Assembly (NCBI GenBank): GCA_944387035.1
Contig: CALXDJ010000010.1
Coordinates: 1 to 64,000 of the forward strand
DNA from: an uncultured Oscillospiraceae bacterium
Lineage (GTDB): Bacteria > Bacillota > Clostridia > Oscillospirales > Oscillospiraceae
Direction: 5' to 3'
Length of the DNA: 64,000 nucleotides
A program made the position numbers and the translations under genes. The notes under the pieces are model-generated. The model ran no database searches, was not told the origin of the DNA, and saw only the letters and a program-made list of their open reading frames with translations. Positions 1 through 8,083 of the stretch are shown here, in pieces (position 1 is the first letter of the stretch; every line of letters begins with the position of its first letter).

Positions 1-77
1 GCTCCATCCAGATTTGCTTCTTCTGATGCGGCCAGGATACGTGAGACTGTGCGACGGTTTTCCGTGTTACTGGCACA

Positions 78-143
78 ACCGGGACGAATAAGGACACCGG
101 AGAAAGGCAATCTTTGCCCGCCGGTTTTCCGGACGCGTAAGCG
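78..143. repeat. 66-bp direct repeat, copy A
   Basis: This stretch recurs at 298-362 with one substitution (A/G at the stop-codon position) and one missing base near its end. Both copies begin inside an 'RDE-stop' coding end and run through GC-rich dyads (CCGG TTTT CCGG, and GGCAA TCT TTGCC). The duplication probably arose by local recombination or is a small genome-specific repeat; which one cannot be told from this window. Confidence 0.8.
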
Positions 144-311
144 CCCGCCGCATGCGCGGCGTACAAGCGGTCCGCAAAGCGGAGCCTTGGCATGGACGGG
201 CTTTGCCTGGCCATGCAGGTGGAAAGGGTTCCCATGGAGCAGCTGGTCCATGGGACAAACTGGCGGGACAATGTGAATTACGTGCGAAGCTTCGGCTACC
301 GGGACGAGTAA
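141..311 (+). pseudogene. era: possible remnant of the era 3' end
   Basis: The frame ending at the TAA at 309-311 finishes with W-R-D-N-V-N-Y-V-R-S-F-G-Y-R-D-E. This is the pattern of the Era GTPase C-terminus (W-R-x-x ... F-G-Y), and era normally sits just upstream of yqzL-recO in Firmicutes. The frame opens only at 141 and the preceding residues are only weakly Era-like (M-E-Q-L-V where LELWV is usual). No KH domain is readable. Either the era end was disrupted by the duplication that made the 78-143/298-362 repeat, or this is a second partial copy and the intact gene lies left of the window. Stops are frequent in all frames over 1-140, and nothing else is recognised there. Confidence 0.3.
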
Positions 312-362
312 GGACACCGGAGAAAGGCAATCTTTGCCCGCCGGTTTTCCGGCGCGTAAGCG
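298..362. repeat. 66-bp direct repeat, copy B
   Basis: Second copy of the 78-143 element. It starts in the last codons of the Era-like reading frame and ends before the AT-richer stretch leading to yqzL. From 363 to 466 I see only the yqzL ribosome binding site. Confidence 0.8.
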
Positions 363-466
363 GGAACGCTATTTTTGCTGCGCAAATATGTGTTTTTTGC
401 GCGCAGACTTTTCCACACATGAATTCCGACAGAATTCGCAGACTAGTTGCAAAAGGAGGTCTGCGT

Positions 467-562
467 ATGGAATCGGAACGTTACTGGCGGCTGTTCTGCA
501 TGACTGGCGCACCGGAGGCGTATATGCTTTACCGCACGGCTGGCAGTCAAGAGGAAACATAA
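467..562 (+). CDS. yqzL: YqzL-like small protein
   Basis: A 31-residue protein beginning M-E-S-E-R-Y-W-R-L-F and containing T-G-A-P-E-A-Y-M-L-Y. This matches the YqzL family pattern (aromatic N-terminus, then F-x-x-T-G-x-x-x-A-Y-L-L/Y). YqzL proteins are usually 40-50 residues, so this one is short. The family sits between era and recO in many Firmicutes, exactly as here, and its function is unknown. The start is chosen because an ideal Shine-Dalgarno, AAAGGAGG, lies at 452-459, seven bases upstream. It ends 43 bases before recO and is probably cotranscribed with it. Confidence 0.7.
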   Translation: MESERYWRLFCMTGAPEAYMLYRTAGSQEET

Positions 563-605
563 CAGGATCTGGGGGCGCTGCCCCCTGTACATCGGGAGGA
601 AACGC

Positions 606-1388
606 ATGGCCGGATCGCCCTATATCGTCACCCAGGGCATTGTCCTGCGGGAGACGCAGACCAAGGAGAGCGACAAGATTCTCACCCTCCTGACCCCGGA
701 ACGAGGGAAGCTCTCTGTCATTGCACGGGGAGTGCGGCGGAAAAGCTGCCGCTATGCCGCCTGCGCCCAGGCGCTGGTGTGGTCGGAATGGACACTGTAT
801 CACCGGGGCGACTGGTACTACGTCAATGAGGGCGCCACATTGGAGCTGTTCTCCGGTCTGCGGGAAGATCTGGAGGCCATGGCTTTGGGGTTCTATTTCG
901 CGGAACTGACGGAAGCGGTGACCGCGGAGGAGGTTCCGGCTCCGGAACTGACCCGGCATCTGCTCAATGGGCTGTATGCGATTTCTACTTTACACAAGCC
1001 GCTGGATCTGGTAAAACCGGCCTTTGAGCTGCGGCTTTTGTGTCTTGCCGGCTATGAACCCCTGGCGGACACCTGCGCCTATTGCGGCAGGGAAGAACCG
1101 GAGGATCCGATGCTGGATGTGGTGCAGGGCGTGCTGCACTGCCGCCGCTGTGGGCAGGCTGGAGCGGCGGGACGGCTGTCCATGCCCCTGTGCGCGGATT
1201 CCCTGGCGGCCTTGCGGCATATTGTATACGGAGATCCCAAGCGGCTGTACAGCTTCCGGCTGGGCGGGGCGGCGCTGGAGCGGCTCCGCGCCGCAGCGGA
1301 GGCATTTACCGCGGCACAGCTGGAGCGCGGATTCCGGACCCTGGACTTTTACAAGGGACTTCGTCCGGTGCAAATGCCGTCGAAATAG
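606..1388 (+). CDS. recO: DNA repair protein RecO
   Basis: A 260-residue RecO, the mediator that loads RecA onto SSB-coated single-stranded DNA in the RecFOR recombination pathway and anneals complementary strands. The N-terminal OB fold is recognisable from the family pattern G-I-V-L-R-E-T-Q-T-K-E-S-D-K-I-L and R-G-V-R-R near residue 42. The C-terminal half carries a zinc-binding set of two CxxC pairs, Cys157/Cys160 and Cys179/Cys182. Length is normal for the family (about 240-260). The start has the ribosome binding site GGGAGG at 595-600. It follows yqzL and precedes an uncharacterised gene and mutS2 on the same strand. Confidence 0.95.
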   Translation: MAGSPYIVTQGIVLRETQTKESDKILTLLTPERGKLSVIARGVRRKSCRYAACAQALVWSEWTLYHRGDWYYVNEGATLELFSGLREDLEAMALGFYFAELTEAVTAEEVPAPELTRHLLNGLYAISTLHKPLDLVKPAFELRLLCLAGYEPLADTCAYCGREEPEDPMLDVVQGVLHCRRCGQAGAAGRLSMPLCADSLAALRHIVYGDPKRLYSFRLGGAALERLRAAAEAFTAAQLERGFRTLDFYKGLRPVQMPSK

Positions 1389-1436
1389 AATACAATTTGT
1401 AGTTTAAACTTCGATTTATACGAAAAGGAATTGGAT

Positions 1437-1904
1437 ATGGCGGAATTTGTATGGGGCGGGTACCGCCTGGAGGTGGATGTGGAAGCCACCCGGGCCTATT
1501 ATGATTCCCATCCGGGACCCTGGATTACCTGCACCTGCGATGGGTGCCGGAACTTTATGCTGGCGGTCAAAATGCTGCCCCAGGCTGTGCGGGACTTTTT
1601 TCATACTCTGGGTCTGGACCCGGAGAAGCCGGGGGAGCTGTGTTACTACCAGGGAACAGCGCAGCGTCTCAGCGGCGGCGGATGGTACCATCTGGCGGGG
1701 CGGATTTTGTCCGGTGATACAGAGCCGGGGGCAAAGGTCCTGTTTCCGGCGGGGTGGTATGAGCTGGACGAACACTGCTCGGTGGCATTCAAGTCGGACT
1801 GCGATCTGCTGGAGGAGGATTTTCCCCGTCCCTGTTTCCAGATGGAGTTCAACCATGATCTGCCCTGGCTGCTGAACAAGAAGAATCCATATCAAGACGA
1901 TTGA
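1437..1904 (+). CDS. conserved hypothetical protein with C-x-C-x-x-C motif
   Basis: A 155-residue soluble protein with no signal peptide or membrane segment. Near residue 30 it has I-T-C-T-C-D-G-C-R-N-F, followed by L-P-Q-A-V-R-D-F-F and L-G-L-D-P-E-K-P. I associate this combination with an unnamed family of small Firmicutes proteins but cannot give it a function. The cysteine cluster could bind metal, though no second cysteine pair is obvious. The ATG at 1437 is preferred over an in-frame TTG at 1431 because the AAAGGA at 1424-1429 is seven bases from the ATG and only one from the TTG. It lies between recO and mutS2 in one transcriptional direction. Confidence 0.75.
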   Translation: MAEFVWGGYRLEVDVEATRAYYDSHPGPWITCTCDGCRNFMLAVKMLPQAVRDFFHTLGLDPEKPGELCYYQGTAQRLSGGGWYHLAGRILSGDTEPGAKVLFPAGWYELDEHCSVAFKSDCDLLEEDFPRPCFQMEFNHDLPWLLNKKNPYQDD

Positions 1905-1938
1905 ACGGGGAAAGCCCCGTTCTGGGAGAGAACCAGTT

Positions 1939-4326
1939 ATGAGCGAATTATTTGATAAATCGATCCGGACGCTGGAACTGCCCCGGGTGCTGCAGATGCT
2001 GGCCGATCAGGCGGTCAGTGCTGAGGCCAAGACCCGGGCGCTGGCCGTGCGGCCGGAGACGGAGCCGGAGGAGGTCCTGCGCCTTCTGGACCAGACCGAT
2101 GCGGCCCGGACCATGATCGGCCTGCGGGGCAGCCCCTCCTTTTCCGGTGTCAAGCCGGTGGCGCAGGCGCTGGACCGGGCGGACCGGGGCGGCGGCCTCA
2201 ACACCCGGGAGCTGCTGACGATTGCGGATCTGCTGACGGCGGCCCGGCGTGCCAAGGAGTATTTCAACGCCGACGCCGCGGAAAAGACCGCCATTGACCA
2301 CCTCTTTTTGTCCCTCCACGGAAACCGCTACCTGGAGGAGAAGATCAAGCGGTGCATTGTAGACGAGGATACCATTGCCGACGCGGCATCTACGGAACTG
2401 GCGGATATCCGCCGTCATATGCGGGCGGCCCAGGCCAAAAGCCGCCAGATCCTCCAGAGGATCATTTCCTCCCCCAGCTATTCCAAGGTGCTGCAGGAGG
2501 CCATCATCACCCAGCGGGACGGACGGTTTGTGGTGCCTGTGAAGGCAGAGCACAAGGGAGATCTGCCGGGGTTGGTCCATGACATTTCCTCCACGGGTGC
2601 GACGTTGTTTGTGGAGCCCATGGGTGTGGTTCAGGCCAACAACGAGTATATTGAGCTGGAGGCCAAGGAGCAAAAGGAGATCGAGCGGATTTTGGCGGAG
2701 CTCTCCGCCGAGGCGGCGGCCCACCGGGAGGATATCCAGTGGGATTATGATGCCCTGGTGCATCTGGATCTGATTTTCGCCCGGGGCCAGCTGAGCTATA
2801 AAATGGATGCTGTGCGGCCGGAGGTCCGGCGGGACGGAGCCATCCGGCTGCGCAAGGTCCGCCATCCCCTGCTGGACGCCAAGACGGCGGTCCCCATCGA
2901 CATCGAGCTGGGGGATGCCTTTGACACCTTGGTGATTACCGGCCCCAATACCGGCGGCAAGACGGTCAGTCTGAAGACCCTGGGACTGCTGACCCTAATG
3001 GCACAGTGCGGGCTGCATATTCCGGCGGGAGACCGCAGCGCGGTCTCCGTATACCGCCGGGTGCTGGCGGATATCGGCGATGAGCAGAGCATCGAGCAGA
3101 ACCTGTCCACCTTCTCCGCCCATATGGTCAATATTGTGGCGATTTTGAAGGAAGTGGACCGTCAGAGCCTGGTGCTCTTCGACGAGTTGGGTGCCGGTAC
3201 CGACCCCGTGGAAGGTGCCGCCCTGGCCATTGCGGTCATCCAGCATGTTCGTGCCGCCGGGGCACGGGTGGCGGCCACCACCCACTACGCTGAGCTGAAG
3301 ACCTTTGCCATGACCACTGCTGGGGTGGAAAACGCCTCCTGTGAATTTGACGTGGAGACCCTCAGCCCCACCTACCGGCTGCTCATCGGCATTCCCGGCA
3401 AGTCCAACGCCTTTGCCATTTCCCGGCGGCTGGGATTGCCGGAGGCGGTGATTGAAGCGGCTCAGGTGCAGATGAGCGGCGAGAGCGTTCGATTTGAGGA
3501 CGTCCTGACGCAGCTGGAAGCCAAGCGCCAGGCTTTGGAAAAGCGGGAGCAGGAGGCGGACCGGCTGTATCGTCAGCGGGAAGAGGATGCCCGCAAGGCC
3601 CGGGAGTTCCGGGAACAGATGGAGCGGGCCAAGGAAAATGCCCGCAGCCGCGGCGAGGCGGAGGCCAAGCGGATCGTACGGGACGCCCGGTCCGCGGCAG
3701 ATCAGGTCTTTGCTCAGCTGGATCAAATGCGCAAGGAACAGGCCAAGGCGGAGCGGGCGGCCAATACCAATGAGGCCCGGGCCCAGCTGCGCCGTCAGCT
3801 CAATGAGGCGGAGGAAGCCGTCACGAAACGTGATGCCCGCCAGGAGCCCATTCCCAAGCCCAGCCGGCCGATCCGGGTGGGAGATCTGGTGGAGATTCCC
3901 GGTGTGCGGACGCCGGCGGAAGTGGTGTCCGTGGGCAAGGACGGGACGCTGCAGCTCAAATCCGGAATTTTGAAGATGAAGGCCAAGTCCAATGAAGTGC
4001 GGCTCATCGAAGAGGATGAGCGCGCGGCCCGGAAGCCCTCCGCCCCGGTGCGGCAGAGCGCATCCCGGCAGCTGCGGACCTCCGCCAGCCGGGAGCTGGA
4101 TATCCGGGGCCTGGAGACCCTGGAAGCCGAGGCGGTGGTGGAGAATTTCCTGTCCGCGGCGGTGATGGGACGGCTGGAGACCGTGACCATTATCCACGGT
4201 AAGGGCACCGGCGCCCTGCGCAAGGCGGTCCACGATATCCTGCGCCGGAACAAGGCGGTCAAGAGCTTCCGCCTGGGTGTCTACGGCGAGGGAGAGAGCG
4301 GCGTCACCGTGGTAACGCTGAAATAA
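1939..4326 (+). CDS. mutS2: endonuclease MutS2
   Basis: A 795-residue MutS2, the MutS paralogue without the mismatch-recognition domain. In Firmicutes it acts on recombination intermediates or on collided ribosomes, depending on species. The core and lever regions fill residues 1-330. The ATPase follows, with Walker A G-P-N-T-G-G-K-T at about 335-342, a Walker B ending D-E-L-G-A-G-T-D near 415, and T-T-H-Y near 450. A long charged coiled coil covers about 515-640. The C-terminal Smr nuclease domain starts at D-I-R-G near 721 and contains H-G-K-G-T-G-A-L. All expected parts are present at normal length. A short hairpin (ACGGGG AAAG CCCCGT, 1904-1919) precedes the ribosome binding site GGGAGAG. 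Confidence 0.97.
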   Translation: MSELFDKSIRTLELPRVLQMLADQAVSAEAKTRALAVRPETEPEEVLRLLDQTDAARTMIGLRGSPSFSGVKPVAQALDRADRGGGLNTRELLTIADLLTAARRAKEYFNADAAEKTAIDHLFLSLHGNRYLEEKIKRCIVDEDTIADAASTELADIRRHMRAAQAKSRQILQRIISSPSYSKVLQEAIITQRDGRFVVPVKAEHKGDLPGLVHDISSTGATLFVEPMGVVQANNEYIELEAKEQKEIERILAELSAEAAAHREDIQWDYDALVHLDLIFARGQLSYKMDAVRPEVRRDGAIRLRKVRHPLLDAKTAVPIDIELGDAFDTLVITGPNTGGKTVSLKTLGLLTLMAQCGLHIPAGDRSAVSVYRRVLADIGDEQSIEQNLSTFSAHMVNIVAILKEVDRQSLVLFDELGAGTDPVEGAALAIAVIQHVRAAGARVAATTHYAELKTFAMTTAGVENASCEFDVETLSPTYRLLIGIPGKSNAFAISRRLGLPEAVIEAAQVQMSGESVRFEDVLTQLEAKRQALEKREQEADRLYRQREEDARKAREFREQMERAKENARSRGEAEAKRIVRDARSAADQVFAQLDQMRKEQAKAERAANTNEARAQLRRQLNEAEEAVTKRDARQEPIPKPSRPIRVGDLVEIPGVRTPAEVVSVGKDGTLQLKSGILKMKAKSNEVRLIEEDERAARKPSAPVRQSASRQLRTSASRELDIRGLETLEAEAVVENFLSAAVMGRLETVTIIHGKGTGALRKAVHDILRRNKAVKSFRLGVYGEGESGVTVVTLK

Positions 4327-4352
4327 GCAGCACGAGCTCAAAAATGCTATCG

Positions 4353-4388
4353 AAAAAACGCCATCCGAAGCCCGGATGGCGTTTTTTT
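4353..4388. terminator. bidirectional intrinsic terminator
   Basis: AAAAAACGCCATCC pairs with GGATGGCGTTTTTT around a seven-base loop. A- and T-tracts flank both sides, so it can end mutS2 on the plus strand and the convergent lipoprotein gene on the minus strand. It overlaps the last two bases of the latter. Confidence 0.9.
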
Positions 4389-5127
4389 ATTCGGTGCGCT
4401 CTACCCACTGGCCGTTCACCAACTCCCGGACGGTGACTTGCGGCGTTCCGCTGCCGTCTGCGGCCGGCTCTTCGTGGATGTTCTTCACATGGACCAGAGT
4501 GCCGTGCTCATCGGGAACATAGATGTCCGTGTCGTAAGTCCCCCAACCGCCGCGGCTGCTGACGCAGACTTGCCGGGCATCGGGGTCAGGCTCCACGGCG
4601 TAGCCCAACAGCCCGGGGCCGTCGGTAAACCGGCCCTGGGCCGGATCCCACAGCCAGCAGAGATACGACCCGTTCACCGTGCCCATATCGCACATGCACA
4701 GGATGTCCTGGGCACCGTCAAAGTTGAGATCCTCCAATGTGGGAAGGTAGAAGGATTCGAAAACTGTGGGATAGACTTCCCCTGAGGAAGCTGCCGGATT
4801 TTCCTCCAGAGTGAGGACGCCCTCCCCCACATTCAGAGTCTGAAGCAGATCCTCGCCATCCAGCACGACGATGGAGCCCGTGCCGTAAGTAGAAAAGCCC
4901 TCCATGGCCGTTTCCTTGCAGTGGGCTACCAGCGTCAGTGTTCTGCCGCCGTCCACCGCCACGAACAGCGTTTGATCAAAAAAGGTTCCATCCTGGGCGT
5001 CATCATCGGGGGAGAGGCTGCTTGGTGAGCTTTCCTGGGCGGTGTCCTCCGGAACTGGGGAGGACGGCGGAGCAGCGCAGCCGGCCAGGAGCGCCAGAGG
5101 CAGCAAAAGAGCAAATATGGATCTCAT
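4387..5127 (-). CDS. putative lipoprotein, repeat-type β domain
   Basis: A 246-residue secreted lipoprotein. The signal sequence ends in a lipobox, L-L-A-G-C with Cys17, followed by a Ser/Pro/Asp-rich tether to about residue 48. The remaining domain has a D-L-N-F-D-G-A-Q-D-I motif near residue 130, the calcium-loop-like pattern of FG-GAP/VCBS and XAC2610-type repeat proteins, which suggests a β-propeller-like fold. No catalytic residues are evident and the function is unknown. It is monocistronic, convergent with mutS2. Its start is supported by GAAAGGA upstream on the minus strand. Confidence 0.8.
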   Translation of the reverse strand: MRSIFALLLPLALLAGCAAPPSSPVPEDTAQESSPSSLSPDDDAQDGTFFDQTLFVAVDGGRTLTLVAHCKETAMEGFSTYGTGSIVVLDGEDLLQTLNVGEGVLTLEENPAASSGEVYPTVFESFYLPTLEDLNFDGAQDILCMCDMGTVNGSYLCWLWDPAQGRFTDGPGLLGYAVEPDPDARQVCVSSRGGWGTYDTDIYVPDEHGTLVHVKNIHEEPAADGSGTPQVTVRELVNGQWVERTE

Positions 5128-5240
5128 AAGGAAGTCCTTTCTGAAGTTTTCCTCACTTTATCACGGCATTTTCCCAAGAACATCTCAAAAAAATGACAAA
5201 GAGACAACAAAAGAGAAAAAGGAACGAGGACGGGGCCGCC

Positions 5241-5270
5241 TTTACAAGGCGCGCCGGAGTCTGCTATACT
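5241..5270 (+). promoter_or_regulatory. predicted σA promoter of udp
   Basis: TTTACA (5241-5246) and TATACT (5265-5270) are separated by 18 bases, 31 bases before the uridine phosphorylase start codon. Confidence 0.7.
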
Positions 5271-5300
5271 GGCGGTATCAAATTCAGCGAGGTGATCGGT

Positions 5301-6077
5301 ATGCACGAACTGGAACGACAGTATCACATTGCCTGTGCACCCGGAGACGTGGGACGCTACTGCATCCTGCCCGGCGATCCGGGGCGGGTACCCGCCATTG
5401 CCGCCCTGTTTGACGACGCCCGGCAGGTGGCCTATAACCGGGAGTTTTGCGTCTGGACGGGGACATTGTTGGGAGAAAAGGTCACGGCCTGCTCCACCGG
5501 CATCGGCGGGCCGTCGGCCGCCATCGCCATGGAGGAGCTGCACAAGTGCGGTGCCGACACCTTCATCCGCACCGGTACCTGCGGCGGAATCGATTTGGCA
5601 GTACAGGCGGGCGATATCGTCGTGGCCACCGGCGCCATCCGGTATGAGCATACCAGCCGGGAGTACGCACCTCTGGAGTTTCCGGCGGTGGCGGACTTCA
5701 CCATTGCGGGCTGTCTGGTACAGGCCGCCCGGGATCTGGGGTTGCCGGTGCACACCGGCATCGTCCAGTGTAAGGACAGCTTCTATGGCCAGCACAGCCC
5801 GGAGGCCTCCCCGGTTTCCTATGAGCTCCAGCAAAAGTGGGAATCCTGGAAGCGGCTGGGCGTCAAGGCCAGTGAGATGGAGTCGGCGGCGCTGTTCGTA
5901 GTGGCGTCGGCGCTGCGCTGCCGGTGCGGGTCCTGTTTCCACGTGGTGTGGAACCAGGAGCGGGAAGCCGCCGGACTGGACCAGCGCATGAGCGAGGATA
6001 CCTCGACGTCCGTCCGGGTGGCGGTGGAGGCGCTCAAGCGGCTCATTCAGGAAGACCGCGCTGCAAACAGCAAATAG
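5301..6077 (+). CDS. udp: uridine phosphorylase
   Basis: A 258-residue nucleoside phosphorylase of the NP-I family that cleaves uridine with phosphate to uracil and ribose-1-phosphate in pyrimidine salvage. Family motifs are clear: G-D-P-G-R near residue 21, S-T-G-I-G-G-P-S-A near 69, R-T-G-T-C-G-G-I near 90, and the ribose/base-binding E-M-E-S-A-A near 192. The start at 5301 is chosen because GAGGTGAT lies five bases upstream and homologous sequence begins there; the frame stays open upstream to 5193 without looking like protein of this family. It has its own promoter and terminator, so it is probably monocistronic. Purine-nucleoside specificity is less likely but not excluded. Confidence 0.93.
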   Translation: MHELERQYHIACAPGDVGRYCILPGDPGRVPAIAALFDDARQVAYNREFCVWTGTLLGEKVTACSTGIGGPSAAIAMEELHKCGADTFIRTGTCGGIDLAVQAGDIVVATGAIRYEHTSREYAPLEFPAVADFTIAGCLVQAARDLGLPVHTGIVQCKDSFYGQHSPEASPVSYELQQKWESWKRLGVKASEMESAALFVVASALRCRCGSCFHVVWNQEREAAGLDQRMSEDTSTSVRVAVEALKRLIQEDRAANSK

Positions 6078-6078
6078 A

Positions 6079-6107
6079 AAAAGAGGGCCATGCGGCCCTC
6101 TTTTCTA
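6079..6107 (+). terminator. intrinsic terminator of udp
   Basis: AAGAGGGCC (6081-6089) pairs with GGCCCTCTT (6094-6102) around the loop ATGC and is followed by a T-rich stretch. Confidence 0.85.
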
Positions 6108-6115
6108 TTTGCCTC

Positions 6116-6142
6116 TTGACAAGTTTACTTGGTATGTAGTAT
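6116..6142 (+). promoter_or_regulatory. predicted promoter of the DUF6442/XRE operon
   Basis: A consensus TTGACA at 6116-6121 is followed by TAGTAT at 6137-6142. The spacing of 15 is short; TATGGT at 6140-6145 gives 18. The -35 is strong and the -10 assignment is less certain. The untranslated leader is about 80 bases. Confidence 0.55.
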
Positions 6143-6228
6143 GGTTTGCATGCAAAGAAAACTTTGTAAAATTACCAGTAAACATTGCAAGGTGGCAGGC
6201 GTATGCCTGCCGGAAAGGAAGAACAACG

Positions 6229-6573
6229 ATGGAAGAGAGCAGCCAAGAAATGCAGCAGCCCAGCAAGGAGGAAATCCTGGCGCGCAGCCGCCGGGAAAAT
6301 CGTGGAGGTGACGAGCGGGAGCGGACCGTGCGCATTCAAGGAGAGTCCTTCAGTTTGATATTTGTCTTTTTGATGGGACTTGTTTTGCTGGCGTGGAAGC
6401 GGGCCCACGGTCTGCCGGCGGAGGATGTGCTGATCATGTTCTGGACGGCCACTGCCGCCGGTCGGATCTATCGCTTGGCCCAGCGGCGAAATACGTCCGA
6501 TATGGTGACGTTGGCAATCTGCCTTGCTTTTTTGGGGTATAATCTGGTAAAATTCTTTCAGATTTTCAGATGA
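6229..6573 (+). CDS. DUF6442-like small membrane protein 1
   Basis: A 114-residue protein with an N-terminal charged segment, K-E-E-I-L-A-R-S-R-R-E-N-R-G-G-D-E. This is the hallmark of a Firmicutes family I recognise as DUF6442. Three hydrophobic segments follow at about residues 43-60, 66-80 and 92-110. Function is unknown. The family typically occurs beside YgzD/YozG-type XRE regulators, as here. The start at 6229 has the ribosome binding site GGAAAGGAAG. The frame is open further upstream, but that part overlaps the promoter. It is first in a three-gene operon and ends 11 bases before the next start. Confidence 0.75.
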   Translation: MEESSQEMQQPSKEEILARSRRENRGGDERERTVRIQGESFSLIFVFLMGLVLLAWKRAHGLPAEDVLIMFWTATAAGRIYRLAQRRNTSDMVTLAICLAFLGYNLVKFFQIFR

Positions 6574-6584
6574 GGAGGTGCGCC

Positions 6585-6902
6585 ATGGACCGGGAGAAAA
6601 TTTTGAAACGGGCCCAGTCTCAAAGCATTGGACTGGATGAGCGGGAGCAGCAGATGCTGGGCGTATCCTTCGGCTTCGGCGCGGGGCTGATGATGCTGGT
6701 GGTGTTTGCCTTGGCAGCAGCGGCGCTGCTCCGGGGCGGCCAGGTGTATGATTACGCCGCCATTGTGTTTGCGTATCTCACCGGCACCCAGGCGCATCAG
6801 TACTGGAAGACCCGCCGGAGATCGGCCCTGGTGAGTGCCGTGGCCTGCGCGGCTGTACTGGCGGCCAATTTGCTGCTGTTTCTGGGGGGATGGCATGGAT
6901 GA
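6585..6902 (+). CDS. DUF6442-like small membrane protein 2
   Basis: A 105-residue protein with the same plan as its upstream neighbour: a charged head with R-E-K-I-L-K-R-A and D-E-R-E-Q-Q-M, then three hydrophobic segments at about 31-52, 57-70 and 83-100. The pair look like diverged paralogues. The ribosome binding site GAGGAGG overlaps the end of the first gene. Its last eight bases overlap the start of the XRE regulator, implying translational coupling. Function is unknown; a membrane complex modulated by the regulator is plausible, but nothing in the sequence shows it. Confidence 0.75.
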   Translation: MDREKILKRAQSQSIGLDEREQQMLGVSFGFGAGLMMLVVFALAAAALLRGGQVYDYAAIVFAYLTGTQAHQYWKTRRRSALVSAVACAAVLAANLLLFLGGWHG

Positions 6903-7104
6903 TCAGCTGATTCTCAAAAATCGTCTGAAGGTGGCCCGGGCAGAAAAGGGCCTTTCTCAGACGCAGTTGGCGGAGATGGTGGGTGTGTCCCGCAACACCA
7001 TCAGCTCCATTGAGACCGGGCAGTTTAATCCCACGGCTAAGCTGGCACTGGTGCTGTGCATCGCCCTGGATAAAAAATTTGAGGAACTGTTCTATTTTGA
7101 CTGA
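6895..7104 (+). CDS. XRE-family transcriptional regulator, YgzD type
   Basis: A 69-residue single-domain helix-turn-helix protein. It has the compact form K-N-R-L-K-V-A-R-A-E-K-G-L-S-Q, then L-A-E-M-V-G-V-S-R-N-T-I-S-S-I-E-T-G and an end F-E-E-L-F-Y-F. This is the standard length and ending of the YgzD/YozG group. Such regulators usually control the small membrane proteins encoded with them. It overlaps the preceding gene by eight bases and ends just before a strong terminator. No clear operator is visible at the operon promoter. Confidence 0.88.
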   Translation: MDDQLILKNRLKVARAEKGLSQTQLAEMVGVSRNTISSIETGQFNPTAKLALVLCIALDKKFEELFYFD

Positions 7105-7106
7105 AA

Positions 7107-7142
7107 AAGAGGCCGCTTCCCCACGGGGGAAGCGGCCTCTTT
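7107..7142. terminator. bidirectional intrinsic terminator
   Basis: A 16-bp stem, AAGAGGCCGCTTCCCC with GGGGAAGCGGCCTCTT, separates the convergent XRE operon and metA. A/T tracts lie on both sides. Confidence 0.9.
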
Positions 7143-7144
7143 GC

Positions 7145-8083
7145 TTAGTCGTCGGTGCGGATGCCCTGTTGGATTTCCCGGATGTCGTAGGGAGCAGTTT
7201 GGTAGACGCAGTAGTTGAGCCAGTTGGCATAGAGCAGATGGGCACAGCTGCGCCAGCGCACCGGGGGCATCTTGGTAGGATCGTCGTTGGGGAAATAGTG
7301 CCGGGGGAGCTGGATGTCTACCCCGGCAGCCAGATCCCGCATGTACTCCTTATTCAGAGTATCCCGGTCATATTCCGCGTGTCCCATGAGAAAGACCTGA
7401 CGGCACTGGGGGGTCTTCACGGCGTAGACGCCGGCCTCTTCGGAAGCAGCCAGAATTTTCAGATCCGGAATGGCCTCGATATCCGCCCGGTCCACGGTGG
7501 TGTTCCGGGAGTGGGGAACCAGGAAGGTGTCGTCAAAGCCCCGGAAGAGGATGAAGTTGGGGTCCTCCACCCGGTGCTCAAACACGCCGAAGAGCTTGTG
7601 GGGCAGCTGCCGCTTGGGAATGCCGTAATGGTAGTAGAGTCCCGCCTGTGCGCCCCAGCAGATGTGCAGGGTGGAGTGGACATGGGTCTTGGACCACTCC
7701 ATGATCCGGCACAGCTCCGGCCAGTAGTCCACCTCCTCAAAGGGCATCAGTTCCACCGGTGCGCCGGTGATGATGAGGCCGTCGAAGGTCCGCTCACACA
7801 CATCGTCGAAGGTCTTGTAGAAGGAGAGCATGTGTGCCTGAGAGGTGTTTTTGGAGACATGGCCGCTGGGGGCGATGAGCTCCAGTTCAATTTGCAGGGG
7901 CGTGTTGCCCAATACCCGGGCCAATTGGGTCTCTGTGTCGATCTTGGTGGGCATCAGATTCAAAAGGAGAATCTGCAGCGGCCGGATGTCCTGGGTGATG
8001 GCCCGGGTCTCCGTCATGACAAAGATGTTCTCCTGGGTCAGGACATTGGTGGCGGGCAGCTGGTTTGGAATTTTAATGGGCAT
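7145..8083 (-). CDS. metAA: homoserine O-acetyltransferase (MetA family)
   Basis: A 312-residue MetA-type acyltransferase that activates the homoserine hydroxyl for methionine synthesis. The catalytic Cys142 lies in H-I-C-W-G-A-Q, and the His/Glu pair lies in G-H-A-E-Y-D near residue 236. Residue 111 (in G-A-P-V-E) is glutamate. In the MetA family Glu at this position is associated with acetyl-CoA use and Gly with succinyl-CoA, so I call it an acetyltransferase. The neighbouring metY, which uses O-acetylhomoserine, agrees. The ATG overlaps the metY stop (TGATG), and the ribosome binding site CTGGAGG is inside metY. Longer frames upstream run antisense through other reading and are not used. 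Confidence 0.94.
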   Translation of the reverse strand: MPIKIPNQLPATNVLTQENIFVMTETRAITQDIRPLQILLLNLMPTKIDTETQLARVLGNTPLQIELELIAPSGHVSKNTSQAHMLSFYKTFDDVCERTFDGLIITGAPVELMPFEEVDYWPELCRIMEWSKTHVHSTLHICWGAQAGLYYHYGIPKRQLPHKLFGVFEHRVEDPNFILFRGFDDTFLVPHSRNTTVDRADIEAIPDLKILAASEEAGVYAVKTPQCRQVFLMGHAEYDRDTLNKEYMRDLAAGVDIQLPRHYFPNDDPTKMPPVRWRSCAHLLYANWLNYCVYQTAPYDIREIQQGIRTDD

